64,000 nucleotides of DNA from Flaveria trinervia (GCA_025506515.1 CM046451.1:44736641-44800640); one strand, 5' to 3'; numbered from the stretch's first letter, positions 34,222 to 45,705 are shown. Translations and numbers: made by a program. Notes: a model not told the origin generated them from the sequence alone.

Positions 34222-36421
34222 CTAGTTAGGTTTTGAGACCCAAACCTTTTTGGTTTTGGGTATGTTTTCATCAAAAGATTTAACCATAACTTGTTTCTCA
34301 TGATTAACAGTTGATGAAGGTGGAGATGGTGCTGAAATGGATTCCTTGGATTTGGGCTTGGAATACCTTTTCAGTGGTTTGATCACAGGCGCATCTAGTT
34401 GGTTAACTCTCCCCAACAAATGCTGAACCATCATAACAAGTTGTGTCTGATTTGTAGCTAAAGTTTTTAGCTCTTGTGACACATCAATACTTGTTTTTGA
34501 TGAGTTCTTGTGGCCCACCATTTCCTCCTTGAAATTCATAGACTTAGTCTGATTTTTATCATGAGGAACACTATCAGCTGTTTTATGATAAACCCTATCC
34601 TTCTTTATGGATTTGGGTGAAGCCTTGGGTTTATCAATTTGGGATGACTGTGGTACAAACTTGGTCTCAAACTCATTTTTCATTTTATCCATCTGCATTT
34701 TAATGAGCTTATCTCTGTTGAGTTTGGAACTCTTTTTGTACCAACATTCATCAGAAAGATGATTGAATTTACCACATATGTCACATGGCTTATTCTTCAT
34801 CTTGGATTGATCAACTGCTGAAGTGGAAACTACTGAAGGTGTGATCTTCAGTACTTTCCTCCTTTCAGTACTTGTGTTAAGTACAGAAGGATCTGTAAAA
34901 ACTGAAGACTTGTTCTTCAGCTGTTCTCTATCCGTCCTGAAAGACCGTATGATAGATTCCTCAGCAGTTGTTAATCCTTTTATTTTAGTTGATTTGAAAT
35001 GCTTTTTAGATGTTGTGACTTGCCCTTCAGTACTTGAGGTACTTCGAGGACAACATCTGAAGTACTCAGCTTCATGTGCTTATCAGTAGTTAACCATCAG
35101 GCAATTGATTTGCTGAGGTATCAACACTGATTTCATCTTCTGATTTTGGCTGATCTCTTGAGGATGATACACATGATGATGTGGTTTGGAAATTACTTTC
35201 ACCTTCAGGTTTTACTATTGATTTTGGAGTAAAATTTGTAGGTGGTGCAATGTGATTGCAACCTATTCCAAACTTCACATTCGAAGCTGTTTGCTTGCTG
35301 AGAAGCATTTCAAATCCCTTGCAGGATGATACCCAGTGGGCACACTCAACTTGGGTAGCTGCAAGTGTTTCTTTGAGATCTCTGTGGTTCTCAAGAATGA
35401 CCTCAACCTTAGGTTTTTCATAATTTAATTGGCATTTAAGCTTATAAATCTCATCATCTTTATCTTTAAGGACAGACTCATACTCAGCTTTTCATTTGGA
35501 AAGGGTTTGCTCAAGCTCAAGATTTTGATTTATTAAAGCTACATTTGCCTCTCTAATAGAGATAAATGCAGCTATGCAAGATTCAGAACATAGCTTGGCC
35601 TTAGGCTCAAAGGATACCTGGGTTACCTATGATGAAGATGCATTGGAGCATGAACCCCCAGTAGACTCCAAGGCCATGAGAGCAAGATTCCCAAAAGGAT
35701 GTTCACCACCATGTTGACCATCACTAGCAAATAATTGCTCATTACCAGAAAGATCATCTGGTAAACTGCTCCAGTCAACAGCACCAGGGGTGCAGAAGCT
35801 GTGATGAGGTTGTGATTGAGATGGTTGAGATGGTTGAGGCTCAGGTAAGGCTTGAGGTTGTTATGCAATAGGAACTTGAACTTGATTTGGCTGTCGCATG
35901 TAATAGCAGGGATATGGATATGGCATTGGACCCTGAGGGACAAAATATACACGAGATAAAGGTTGTGAGTGATGACCAGAACTAGTAGGATGTTGCCCTC
36001 TGTTTTGTGAACTGTTGCTTGGGAAAGTCACAAAGGGTGCAGAGGAGTTAGATTCAGTTGATTTACACTCTCTTGCAAATTGCCCAAGCCTGTGGCATTT
36101 GTGACACCTCAACTTACTCTTGTCAAAACCAACTTTGGTTTTGCCAGAGAGTCCTGGAAATTTCCTACCAGTTCTCTTGTAGAACTTTTGAGATCTGATA
36201 TAAATCAAGGCCACTTGGCTCAGAATATCCATCTCTTCTAAGTCATCATCAGTAATACCTTTCAAATCATCCATAATGAAGCATAAATTGTCATTATTAC
36301 AACGAGACTGACTATCAACACTAACAAATGCATGATGAGAACTGTTTGAAGAGAAATCTATATGCTCATCATAATGGCTTTCTGATGCAGTATATTCTGA
36401 CTCATGACCGACCAAGTCAGT
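34222..36421 (-). pseudogene. A2 gag, distal part
   Basis: Continues gag from 62998 after the B insertion: VGHESEYTASE (36415), the NDNLCFIMDDLKGI acidic block, FYKRTGRKFPGL, zinc knuckle 1 CHKCHRLGQFARECKS (about 36105), a proline/glutamine-rich stretch, a long coil (35600-35350), zinc knuckle 2 CDICGKFNHLSDECWY (34783 downward) and the end TKKVWVSKPN then TAG at 34222-34224. Two frameshifts lie at about 35860 and 35090-34800. Nucleic-acid binding by the knuckles is expected from the family. Confidence 0.85.
36417..36421. repeat. Target-site duplication of B, left copy (TCAGT)
   Basis: TCAGT abuts the B LTR start TGTTCGG (36422); the right copy is GCAGT (62998-63002). The uninterrupted A1 gag has, in reverse complement, GGCAGTGTTGCC at this point, showing that GCAGT is the original target and one base changed on the left. 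Confidence 0.9.
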
Positions 36422-37153
36422 TGTTCGGACCTTGTATTTGAACGAAATACCTGGAGATTAGCGTGTAGACCAGATCAAATAGTGCGGAATCCTATTTGAT
36501 TGGTTATCCAATCAGTGAGAACACACGAAGAATCAATCAAGAATTGAAACTAACGTTAGAAATCGATTGGGAATCGATCTAATGTGTTCTATGAACTTGG
36601 AGAACGAATTGGGAGGCTTCTGGACGGCTAGGGTACGTCTGGAATCGTAATGAATCAAAAGCTCTTATTTTTCACGAATTGGGTTGTATTTATAGGTTGG
36701 TATTATTCAATCGTGCGACTGAACCATTAGCATGGTTCAGTCGTGCGATTGAACCATGCGGTTGGTTCATCCGCACGACTGAGTGTTCAGTCGTGCGACT
36801 GAGCCAATCTTATGTTATAATCATACGACTGATCCAGTCTCCTGGTTCAGTCATGCGACTGAGTCATTCGTATGAAGTTATTCATTCTTATGGTTCATTC
36901 GCATGGGCCATTAGCATGAGAACTTCATTAAGTTAAGTTTGAATGTATTAATTAATAAACATTATGTGTAACAATTCTAATAACCACAAACCTAATTAGC
37001 CAATTTAATATCAACTCATTAATGAAATGTTAGTCTTACAAATCACAAACAACCAATATCATTTCATTAATCATATCAAATTACATATCAGAAACAGACA
37101 AACAAGATCTATTACATTTCATATCATGATCTAGGGACATACATGTATCAACA
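36422..37153 (-). repeat. B 3' LTR (732 bp)
   Basis: TGTTCGGACC start and TATCAACA end in plus orientation, matching 62265-62997. The TATAAATA box (minus) is at 36687-36694. Directly upstream in element orientation (36700-36910) is the word array, including TCAGTCGTGCGACTGA at 36787-36802 and an imperfect inverted repeat with ~20-22 bp arms (36708-36727 and 36732-36751). Confidence 0.95.
36700..36910 (-). promoter_or_regulatory. B LTR U3 palindromic word array
   Basis: About ten variants of GGTTCAGTCG/CGACTGAACC and TCGTGCGA cores lie immediately upstream of the LTR TATA box. The same block is in the other LTR (62543-62760). Short two-fold-symmetric words next to a core promoter suggest binding sites for dimeric transcription factors; no specific factor can be named. 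Confidence 0.65.
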
Positions 37154-37166
37154 AACTTCCCCTTGG
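37154..37166 (-). other. Polypurine tract of B
   Basis: Plus AACTTCCCCTTGG reads CCAAGGGGAAGTT on minus, directly before the 3' LTR. Confidence 0.85.
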
Positions 37167-37178
37167 ACCTAGATCTCT

Positions 37179-40100
37179 CTAATCTCTTCTTCCCTGCATA
37201 ACCTCCTTGTATTTCTTGTACTTCTCCTCTTTTGTGACTCCCATGTGAATCTCAAACACGACGCAGAGTCGTATAATGTTCTGGAACTGGAGGGCTTGTA
37301 CAATATCTTGCGTATCATAGAACAGTGGCCACTTGTACGCTCATCACTTTACGACAAGTTTGTAAGCCACATCGGGTCGAATCGTAGTACCCTCTAAGAA
37401 CAATTGGAGCTCATTCTTTCTAACTTGCTCAAGTCCTGATAGTATCCATTTGTCCCTCTTTGTTTAGGACTATGACCGCTTCAGCTGTTCTCCAATCGTA
37501 GTACCACCTCTTAAAATGTGGAGTGAAAACCTGTGGCATTTCCCTGAGTGGGATTCTAGACATTGTGCGCGGAGGATTCCACTTCAACACTATCTTAGGC
37601 TTGCCAGTAATGGCATCAACCTCAGACCTTCTGATATACCTTGTAGGCTGTTGGGGTCTGAAGTTAACCCACCTGGTGTGGTACTCCTTCTTTAGGGAAG
37701 CCTCGAACCAACCTGACATCTTCCTCGGGTCAGCATACAAAAGTTTTAGTTTGGCCAGCTGGTTGAGCTCAAAACTTGGTAGAGTCTTCAGATCATGTGG
37801 GAATCTAAAGTACTCTATGCCCTGTTCTCTCTTAACTGCATATACGTTAAGATCCTCAAAATACGCCCATGCTATGATCCTTCCTGACACCTTGTGATGT
37901 TTCTTGACTCTATAGAGTTTGGTGTAGGAATCCTTCATTGGTGTAGTATGTTGGGCTCTAACTTCTTCAAAACATGCAGCCCACTCAGCCGCCTTTCGAA
38001 TGTCGACATCATCATTTGAGGCTTGGGCTGTGTCTTCTGCTTTCTCTGTTTCTTGCTCGATATAGTTCATACCTCAATAGTATGCTGACACGGGATTCAC
38101 CCAGATTGGGGATCACATTACCCTCATTGTCAGCGTACTAAGGGTACTCCTCGGCAGTGACATCTTCGATCTCTACATCGTCAACATCGTTGAGCTTTTC
38201 GTCACTAGACGAGTCGCATGTCGGAGCATCTTTTACTATCTCATCTGGATTTAGCTCGAAAAGCTCTGCGAGTTGCTCATTTGATAGATCATGAATTATT
38301 TCCCCTTCTTCAAGGGTATAATTCACTGACCTCCTGACAATCCCTTGCAGATCAATAATCATTGTTAGCTGAGACTTAACCTGCTAAAGGGGAGCAACAT
38401 CAAACTCATCTGTTTGGTAATTTTGATCGGTTTGATTTAAACATTCCACACATAAATCATTAGTATTAATCAAACAGAAAGGCATGAACCTAATATAAAC
38501 ATTAAATACATTGTGTTCAATTACATGATTCAAATAAAAGAAGATAAATACATAAACATCTAATATTTACTTTTATCTTGTATCATTGTTTCATCACTTG
38601 GAGGAGCAGAGGTAGAAGCTGATTGATCTTGTCTGTTCTTTGTCCTTTTCTCTTGACCTGTAGCAGTGGCTGATGCAGGTGCATCCCCTCCTTCTGCTTC
38701 TTCATCATCGCCCTTATCCTCTGTCCTATCTCTTTCTGTATCTTCATACTCCTCAGTATCACTCTCATCATTATCTTCATCATCATCATCTCTGTCTTCT
38801 TCTCTGATCTTCAATGGCTCCTCTTTAGATCCTTTCAGTTTTAACAGGATAATCTTCCTTGCCTTCTCTAGCTCCTCTATTTTCTTGCTTGTTGTGACAC
38901 TTTGAGCTTGGAGTTGGTCCATCTTGGTGCTCTGAGCAGCCAACTGTTGGGCCTGCTCCTTTACTACTCGAGCCTGCTCTGCAATTTGGTGAGGTTGTGC
39001 AGCAGTCAGGTCAGTAAGCTGGCGTATCTGAGATGCCTTTTCCTCATCAGCAGCCAGCAAGCGCATCACCATTCTGTTAAGCTTGACAATTGTTCCTCTA
39101 CCCCGATTGGAGGTAGAGGAGATCTATAAGTGTGTGAGGGATGGGCTGAGGGTATTGATTGGTGTGACGTGGTAGTGGAGGTGGCTGTAGTGAAGATAGG
39201 TCTGTATAATGGTGGAGGTGATGTGGGAGTAAAGGATATGGTGGTGGAGGGAATCTGTAATGTGGTGAGGTATGGTGGTGGCTGTGGTAGTTGTGGTGGA
39301 TGTGGTGGAAGTGGTGGCTGTGGTGGCTGTGGTGGATGTGGTGGTTGGGTGGATGTGGTGGATGTGGTGGTGAGGAAGGTCACCCGACGCTTCTTCTTCT
39401 TCTGGCCATGGGGTTTAGCCATTCTCTTCCTCCTTGTTCTAGTTGAGGTGGAAGCTCCCCCTACAACCCTGCATGTGGACCCCGGAGCATAGCTTGGGTC
39501 AGTATCAGTATCTCCGGTGTCTCTCGGGTGTTCACCAACCACCATTAACCCATGTTCTATGGGAACAACTTTCCTTCCCACAGTTCGCGTAAGGGGCTCC
39601 TCATCTGATTCATCTCCTCCTCTGCGCCATGTACAAAATCCTGATGAAATCCCACTGACTCGGTTACTTCTCCAGCAGTGACGGACACTGGAGGTACAGA
39701 ATCAGACACAGTGCCTCTGAGTGGAATAGCAGCATCCCCACTGTCATCATCATCTGAGTCATGAGTGGGTAGAGCTATCTGTTCCACATCAGAGTCACTA
39801 TCCTCGTGACGCCACTTTCTCTTTGCCAGCACACATAGTCATCCCGGGCAAGATGACCAAACAACCTCCTGACAAGGCTTCACTTGGTTTCCCCTGTACA
39901 CTTTCATCCTTCCCAGGGTAGTGTCATCCATTACCTCCACACTACCGCATCCTCCTTTTCCTTTGGCAGGGAAGGAGCTTCTGATCTATGATCATTTGCA
40001 TAAACTCGGGTACATACAGAAGGCTTCCTTCCCTTTCCCCTCGATGTTCTCCACCAGATAGGTGAAGATCATCTTGGAGAAGCTGAACGGATGGTTCAGC

Positions 40101-40597
40101 ACCAACGCAACGTATGTGTTCTGCATCTGGTCAGACAGCTCATCAAAACCTTCTTTTCTGGAAGCCATGCACTTGAGCAGCACGTGTGCAAGATATTTAA
40201 ACTGGGGACAGAGGTTACTCTTGTTGAGTACCCCAAAATTGATGTCCCCACATATTTGGCTCTGAGAAAGCATCCTTTGACATGAGGGGGTGTAAACGAG
40301 TCGGCAATCAGCGTCATCCCCCAATTGTTACAATCCTTAGATCCTCCTCTGAAATTGTAATAGCCTCTCCAAATATGGTACTTCTGATGCAATGAGGCTC
40401 AGATGATCTATCACTGTAGCGCCTTCCCAGAAGCTTGTTGAATGGATCGATACGGAGTGCAAGGAGTAGATATGGCATGTGCAATCCTGATCTCAGTAGA
40501 AATGTGATTATTCCAGAGAGTCAGCAGCGTTTCTGGATGTTAAGTCCAGATGAGCACATATATTGTGCTTTGTGCTCATAATCCATCTACTCGCCAT
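37179..40597 (-). pseudogene. B additional ORF (aORF) downstream of pol
   Basis: The start ATGGCG at 40597 gives MASRWIMSTKHNICAHL, comparable to MASMQIKPRHNCVAYL of A1. N-terminal domain continues with PQFKYLAHVLLKCMASRKEGF and FSKMIFTYLVENIEGKGKEAF plus a MYP codon run (about 40180-39998), corresponding to RLIFHMVNVCLAPKTSSW and FSELKDMAQKLTANRWILYP of A1. Then a proline-rich PPHPPQPP tract (39370-39270), a coil with E/D-rich tail (39072-38560), an acidic block (38362-38138) and a C-terminal domain (38070-37429) with KKHHKVSGRIIAWAYFEDL and KEYHTRWVNFRPQQPTRYI, to TAG at 37179-37181. Several frameshifts. Function unknown; no membrane segment is seen. Confidence 0.75.
39270..39375. repeat. 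GTGGTGG-type simple repeat inside B aORF
   Basis: Plus-strand GGTGGCTGT/GGTGGATGT triplet-based repeat that encodes the PPHPPQPP tract on minus. Length is likely variable between copies. Confidence 0.8.
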
Positions 40598-41184
40598 CTG
40601 TTACACAAAGATAGTAAACATTAGTACCATTGACTAAGAAAGTCATGAAATCCTTATGCTTGAAGAAAGTCTTTCTATCATGCGATTGACATTGTGCGAC
40701 TGAGTTCAGTGGTGCGAATGACCAGTGTGAAAGGGGTTCAGTCGTGCGATTGAACGTACGAATGGGACTCAGTCATGCGACTGATCCCATACATACCTCT
40801 GATGTGCGACTGGGCTCCTACGTATATACCCTCATGCGGTTACACCAGTCATGCGACTGAGCTTCATACGCATGGTTCAGTCATGCGTTTAAGCAGTTTG
40901 AGCCCTTCAGTCATGCGACTGAAGTTCATCACTCTGTCCATTCGCATGAAGTACCCACTGTTCAATTCAAAATTACTTTTTCACTATTTTTGAGTTTTAG
41001 ACATCGTTATCTCGTTCATTTGACTCGCAATACATTCTTAAACCACCTAACAACGTTACTTTTGTTTGTTTGAGTCATTAGGTAGGTTATTTATTCACTT
41101 AAGTCTCGGTTACTTTGCGAGTCCGAATGTACCGGTTTTTTCATCAATTTACAGTTATGGAAGTGCATCGATACCGTAAATTAC
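40598..41184 (-). other. Candidate leader intron of the B aORF, containing a second word array
   Basis: On minus, CTACAG|GTAATT (donor boundary 41185/41184) and TTTGTGTAACAG|ATGGCG (acceptor boundary 40598/40597) would define a 587-bp intron ending exactly at the aORF ATG. The interval has no coding and holds CAGTCGTGCGA-type words at 40678-40962. In A1 and A2 the TATA box is only 58-70 bp from the ATG, whereas in B it is ~725 bp away, so a leader intron would restore a short leader. Inference only. Confidence 0.35.
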
Positions 41185-41321
41185 CTGTAGAGTCGATGTC
41201 GATGGCCCGTAATCAAGAAACGGGGGTTTAGCGATCAATTGAAATTTTTGCAGAGTTGGGTTAATTCGTGCGATTCAGGGTGATTTAGAAGGTGGTGACT
41301 CTCTGCGACCGACTCCCTATC

Positions 41322-41329
41322 TATTTATA
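41322..41329 (-). promoter_or_regulatory. Internal TATA box upstream of B aORF
   Basis: Minus-strand TATAAATA, the same octamer as in the B LTR (36687-36694), placed directly after a word array (41340-41612) in element orientation. Position and repetition of the LTR arrangement support a second promoter. Confidence 0.6.
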
Positions 41330-41339
41330 TTAACCCTAG

Positions 41340-41612
41340 ATTCAATCGTGCGACTGAGCTCATACGCACCTTTCAGTCGTGCGAGTGGGACTCAGTTGTG
41401 CGATTGGTTCAATCGTCCTTCTTCAGTCATCCGACTGAATCTCAGTCGTGCGACTGAACCACTCATTCTCCCTTAATCATCCGACTGGGCCATCGTATGG
41501 GCCATTCGGTTGAATAGTCCATATTCATGGTCCATCTCGTACGAATAGCTTCCATTCGTATGATTGGTCCACACCGATGGTCCATTCGTGCGAATAGGTC
41601 ATATTTATTAAG
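41340..41612 (-). promoter_or_regulatory. B internal palindromic word array
   Basis: About a dozen words such as CAATCGTGCGACTGAG, CTCAGTCGTGCGACTGAACC and TTCGTGCGAATAGG. They share the LTR U3 vocabulary and the same placement beside TATAAATA but are not a colinear copy of the LTR. Likely enhancer for the aORF (inference). Confidence 0.65.
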
Positions 41613-43140
41613 TTTTCTGCCAATTTGAATATTTAACTTTTAAGATCCCTTTAATTGCAGAGATTTACGTTATGAGCAGTTGATCATGTTAGACCTGATC
41701 GTTTTGACTCGAAAACCTTTTTATCACCTCAGACGTGACGGATTTAACTTTTAACACATATGTGTGTCATCTCAAACATGACCCTATTAGTGAGTTGATC
41801 CCTTACTGATTTTCCTGATGTAATCCGACAAACAAACAAACTAACATGACTGACTAAATTAGAATATTAAACTAAAAATAGAAATTGTTTTTGCTTTTTG
41901 TGAGAGATAAGTCCTGAGATGGAAATCTACTAGATTTTGGTTCCGGAATAGACAGCTTTAACTTAGATTGACCATACCTGGACCAATTCCATTTTGGAAT
42001 CATACAGGCATTTCAAATCAGTTTGGACTTGTTATCAAAATCTTTTGATGCTCAATTCTTGGTGTTCATCCAGACTCATTTGCAACTTTAGGAAATCATA
42101 CTGAAGCTCTTAGATGACCACATTGAATCAAACTTTCAAGAATTGCAGTCACAATGATTGTCAATATGTTTGTCCACTTAAATCCATACACGGACTTTTG
42201 ACCCAAACTGGTGATCATTTTAGGTTTAATTATTTCAACTAACATTTGTGGATCCCACACTTATATGAAGCAACATTCCTCAGGAGCTTTTGAGCGCTCT
42301 ACGGTATTATTACAAGGAGAGACTTTTTTAGAGCTTCCAAAGAAAAACCGTCCTCAGGTCAGTGCCATCACACAGCAGAGAGGCGGCAAACAACAATGAA
42401 TCTAGAATATCTAGGTTATGCTTATCCTCAGGTCAGTGCCATCACACAGCAGAGAGGCACACAACCTATCTCCTTGTTAGAGCAGCTTAATTTTATGTTG
42501 CACCAAATGCACCAAATGCACCAATACATAAGTCATTAGCTTGATAGCATTTTTATTTCATTTTTTCATGCTTTGCTCTATTTATGGTCATCCGCACACA
42601 TTTGTGGCGTTTACATGCTCATTTCCCCTTATTGGAATATAGTTGATTGTGTTAACCAGTGATAAGATGGGAGCCCACCGTCAGTTGAACCACTTAGTTT
42701 GATCTTGAGATCACCAGTCGGTCTTATCTATTGTGTTGAATCTATCGACATATCAATGTGGTCTAGCACCTCTAGGTCTACTCTCATTGTGTTACCTTAA
42801 GAGTTACCAGTTTTTCTATCATCTTCCCTTTTATATGGTTAGACTACACAGACTTATACTTTGAATTTTTGCACCTTTTCTGATTAAAATTTCAAGTCCC
42901 ACTTGATTTGTTCCTGTGTACTATCATATTCAAAAGGGTTTGAATCGGTATCACAATACGATCTACCTTATATCAGCTTTCCACTCCTTCTACCTCGTTT
43001 TTTTAATGTTAACTTGCTGACTTATTCTCCCCCTAAAATACTAAAATCATAACTGTTTAATTATTTTAGGATTTTAATAACCAGCAAAATAACATGAGTT
43101 TAAAGTAAACAAACAAAATAAACAAATAAAAAAAAAAAAA
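41613..43140 (-). other. B non-coding spacer between pol and aORF promoter
   Basis: No coding similarity on either strand. It holds an exact 34-bp direct repeat (separate entry) and, at 43125-43145, an A-rich run of about 17-18 uninterrupted A (T-run on the element strand) next to the end of pol. No TSD or polymerase III boxes were recognised that would make this a SINE. Confidence 0.5.
42351..42458. repeat. Exact 34-bp direct repeat in the B spacer
   Basis: A 34-bp segment, beginning TCCTCAGGTCAGTGCC and ending CAGAGAGGC, occurs at 42351-42384 and again at 42425-42458, 74 bp apart. No function is known; it may mark a small duplication. Confidence 0.9.
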
Positions 43141-45068
43141 AAAATTAACTAACTACATCGGACTACACATGATCATCATCAGAATAACATCACTTTTCCT
43201 TTTAACGCCGTTGACCTCTAGCAAATATGAAAACGTGGTTTCAAAGGCTTTAGTGTAGAGGTCAGCGCGTTGAAAATCAGTATTAATTTTTACCACATCA
43301 ATTATTATTTTCAAAACAGTCTCTTATGAAATGGTATTTAATACCGATATGTTTGGTCTTAGGATGTTGGACCGGATTTTTAGTTACTGCAATTGCAACA
43401 GAGTTATCAACACAAATAGGAGTAGAGGAGAACTTTAAACCGTATCCCGCATTTGCTGTTGAATCCAGATGATTTGTGAACAGCAACTTGCCAACAACAT
43501 ATTCGGCTTCACAGTGGACAATGCAACCGATGTCTGTTTCTTACACTGCCAAGTCACTAGTCTTCTCCCAAAGAATTGACACCCTGCGGATGTTGACTTG
43601 TAGTTCATCTTGCAGCCTCCGTAATCCGAGTCACTATACGCTGTGAGCTTAAAATCATCATCATGAGGATACACAAACCCAAGTGTGGGTGTGTGCCCTT
43701 AGATAGCGCAAAATCCTTTTGACCCTGATCAGATGATTGACCTTAGGTTTAGCCTGATATCTAGAACATAGACACAGTAGCATACATGATATCAGGTCTT
43801 GAGGCAGTGGGATACATGAGGGATCTAATCATTCCTCGGTACATCGTGGCATCTACAAGATCTCCTTTTCATCAGGTGCTATATCGTGATTCGTAGCAAG
43901 TGGAGTACCAGCAGCGATGCATTCTCCATGTCAAAGCGATTGAGAACGTCTCCTACGTACTTGGTCTGATGTAGAAAGATCCCATTTGGTGTTTGATCCC
44001 CTGTAGCCCAAGAAAGAACTTCATCTCCCCCATAGCACTCATCTCAAACTCTTTCTTCATAACTGCTTCAAACTCTTTGCATAACTCTTCGCTCTTTGAA
44101 CCAAATTATGTCATCAACATAGATCTGTACGAGCAGTAGGTCACCATCTTTTTCTTTAATGAACATCGTGCAGTCAATGACTCCCCTGCGAAAGCTGTGT
44201 TTCACAAGATGAGTCGAGAGTTTCTCATACCAGCTCTTGGAGCTTGATGAAGCCGTATAAAGATTGTCGAGCTTGTAGACTCTATCCCGGATAAGGATCT
44301 TCAATCCTCGGGTTGACTAACATAGACTGTTTCTCTGATCTCCCCATGAAGGAATGCACTCTTCACATCTAATTGATAGACTTTAATCTTCATGTACGAT
44401 GCATAGGCAAGGAAGATACGAATGGCTTCCATCCTTGCCACAGGTGCAAACACCTCATTGTAGTCAATAACCCTCGACTTGGCGAAAACCTTGTACTACC
44501 AATCGAGCTTGTTCCGAAATGACCCCTTGGTCTCTTTCTGATTTTAAAACCCATTTGGTGCCAATGCCTTAGCACCTTTGGCTATCAACCAGTCCTCACC
44601 TAACTTCTTGAACTAAGAAGTTCTTCTTGAATGCACTCACCCACGCCTCCATTTTAGTGCACACTGACGTATTTTTTGGCTCAAACGTGATACAAACACC
44701 GATAAGCACCACATGAATATATCCCTTTCCTAACTGAGGCGTAATCACCTGAGTATGCTGATTTCGGGTTTTGCACTCACCGATCTACATCCCCAATGGA
44801 CTATTGTTTAGGGGATTATAGACCGTTTAATTCCATGATCCTAGAGTGGTAGGAACACTACCTCAGAGCCCGATTATGAACATGTGGTTTCGCCATCTGA
44901 GGGTAGAGTTTGAGTTGAGTCTCTGAAGTCGCAGGTGCAGCACTGGTAGATTCTTGTGGTCGTAACTGGAACTTTTCCTCCTGACTGGGCTGGTATCTAT
45001 CTCAAGCTCATCTTCAGAGGAGGAAGTCACTGTCGTCGACCACTTTTTTCCCCTGCTGAGTAGATTAT
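43141..45068 (-). pseudogene. B pol 3' part: linker, RT and RNase H
   Basis: Continues pol from 57514 after A1. A serine/acidic linker (SSSEDELEIDTSPVRRK, about 45030) leads to the RT start (44640 downward), DNLYTASSSSKSWYEKLS (44290) and the YVDD codons at 44110-44121, intact. RNase H follows with TAYSDSDYGGCKMNYKSTSA (43660), SWQ-like TWQCKKQTSVALST, where the catalytic E region reads VKPNM in place of AEAEY, and NPVQHPKTKHIGIKYHF (43370). It ends near 43200. The altered RNase H Glu motif and several frameshifts indicate an inactive copy. Confidence 0.85.
45064..45068. repeat. Probable target-site duplication of A1, left copy (ATTAT)
   Basis: ATTAT before the LTR start TGTTGG at 45069; the right flank is ATGAT (57514-57518), four of five bases matching. 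B pol coding resumes on both sides. Confidence 0.7.
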
Positions 45069-45109
45069 TGTTGGACCAAAACCAATGAGCCAAGATCAGA
45101 AAATCTCTA

Positions 45110-45620
45110 AGTCCCACACGTATCACAACAACTGCTGAAAGCCTCATCAGTAGTTTGACAAGTGCTGAAGACTTCAACAGCTGAAGATCAAGTGCTGAAG
45201 ACCTTAACAGCTGAAGAACCAAAGTGCTGAAGTACACAGCTGAAGAACACAAGTGCTGAAGCTGAAAGACCAAAGTACTGAAGTACAACAGCTGAAGAGT
45301 TCACAAGTGCTGAAGATCAACAACTGATGTACAAAGTCTGAAGACAAAGACTGAAGACATCAGCTGATGATATCTACTGAAGTCATCAGCTGATGAAACA
45401 CCTGAAGGTCAAAGTCTGAAGATCAAGTACTGAAGCCTCAGTAGTTTGTCACAACTGCTGAAGAGTACTTCTTCAGTAGTTGTGATATCAGTAGTTTTAT
45501 TTTCTATGTTTCAGTAGTTTTGTAAAACGACTGAAGAGCTTGTTCTTCAGTCGTTGTAGTTTCAGTAGTTTTATATTTTGTACTTAACTTGCTGATATGT
45601 TCTCAGTAGTTGTGAACATT
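45110..45620 (+). promoter_or_regulatory. A1 LTR U3 word array
   Basis: More than twenty occurrences of GTGCTGAAG, GTACTGAAG, CAGCTGAAG and, towards the TATA box, their complement CTTCAGTAGTT. CAGCTG inside several words is an E-box core (bHLH sites, established), but no binding is shown here. The array sits about 85-600 bp upstream of the TATA box, the usual enhancer position. Confidence 0.65.
45526..45555 (+). repeat. Conserved perfect hairpin in A LTR
   Basis: 12-bp arms AACGACTGAAGA / TCTTCAGTCGTT with a 6-base loop GCTTGT. Also at 57082-57111 and, with loop ACATGC, in A3 at 21668-21697. The loop differs while the arms are kept. Confidence 0.85.
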
Positions 45621-45705
45621 TCAGTAGTTTGTTAAGAATTAGTTATTTCTGTATTGGATCTGCCAGTTGTCACTTTCCGTGATAACAGCAGTGACTGTTG
45701 CACTC

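Larger units (their letters stand above)
25862..36421 (-). mobile_element. Element A2: family-A Copia element, left (3') part
   Basis: Contains the 3' LTR, polypurine tract, aORF, internal promoter region, complete pol and the distal part of gag. It is split inside gag by element B at 36421; the remaining gag, PBS and the beginning of the 5' LTR are at 62998-64000. Flanking 5 bp on the left are ATCAT (25857-25861); the partner lies outside the window. It carries more stops than A1 and so appears older, as nesting requires. Confidence 0.9.

Noticed and set aside
38666..38905. Plus-strand serine-rich ORF
   Set aside because: Antisense shadow of the E/D-rich coil of the B aORF (TCATCATCTTC-type codons).
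39130..39492. Plus-strand glycine-rich protein
   Set aside because: It is the antisense reading of the proline-rich PPHPPQPP tract of the B aORF on the minus strand.
43125..43145. Poly-A tail of an inserted SINE or LINE
   Set aside because: No target duplication, A/B boxes or LINE coding next to it; it is a homopolymer at the end of the B pol region.
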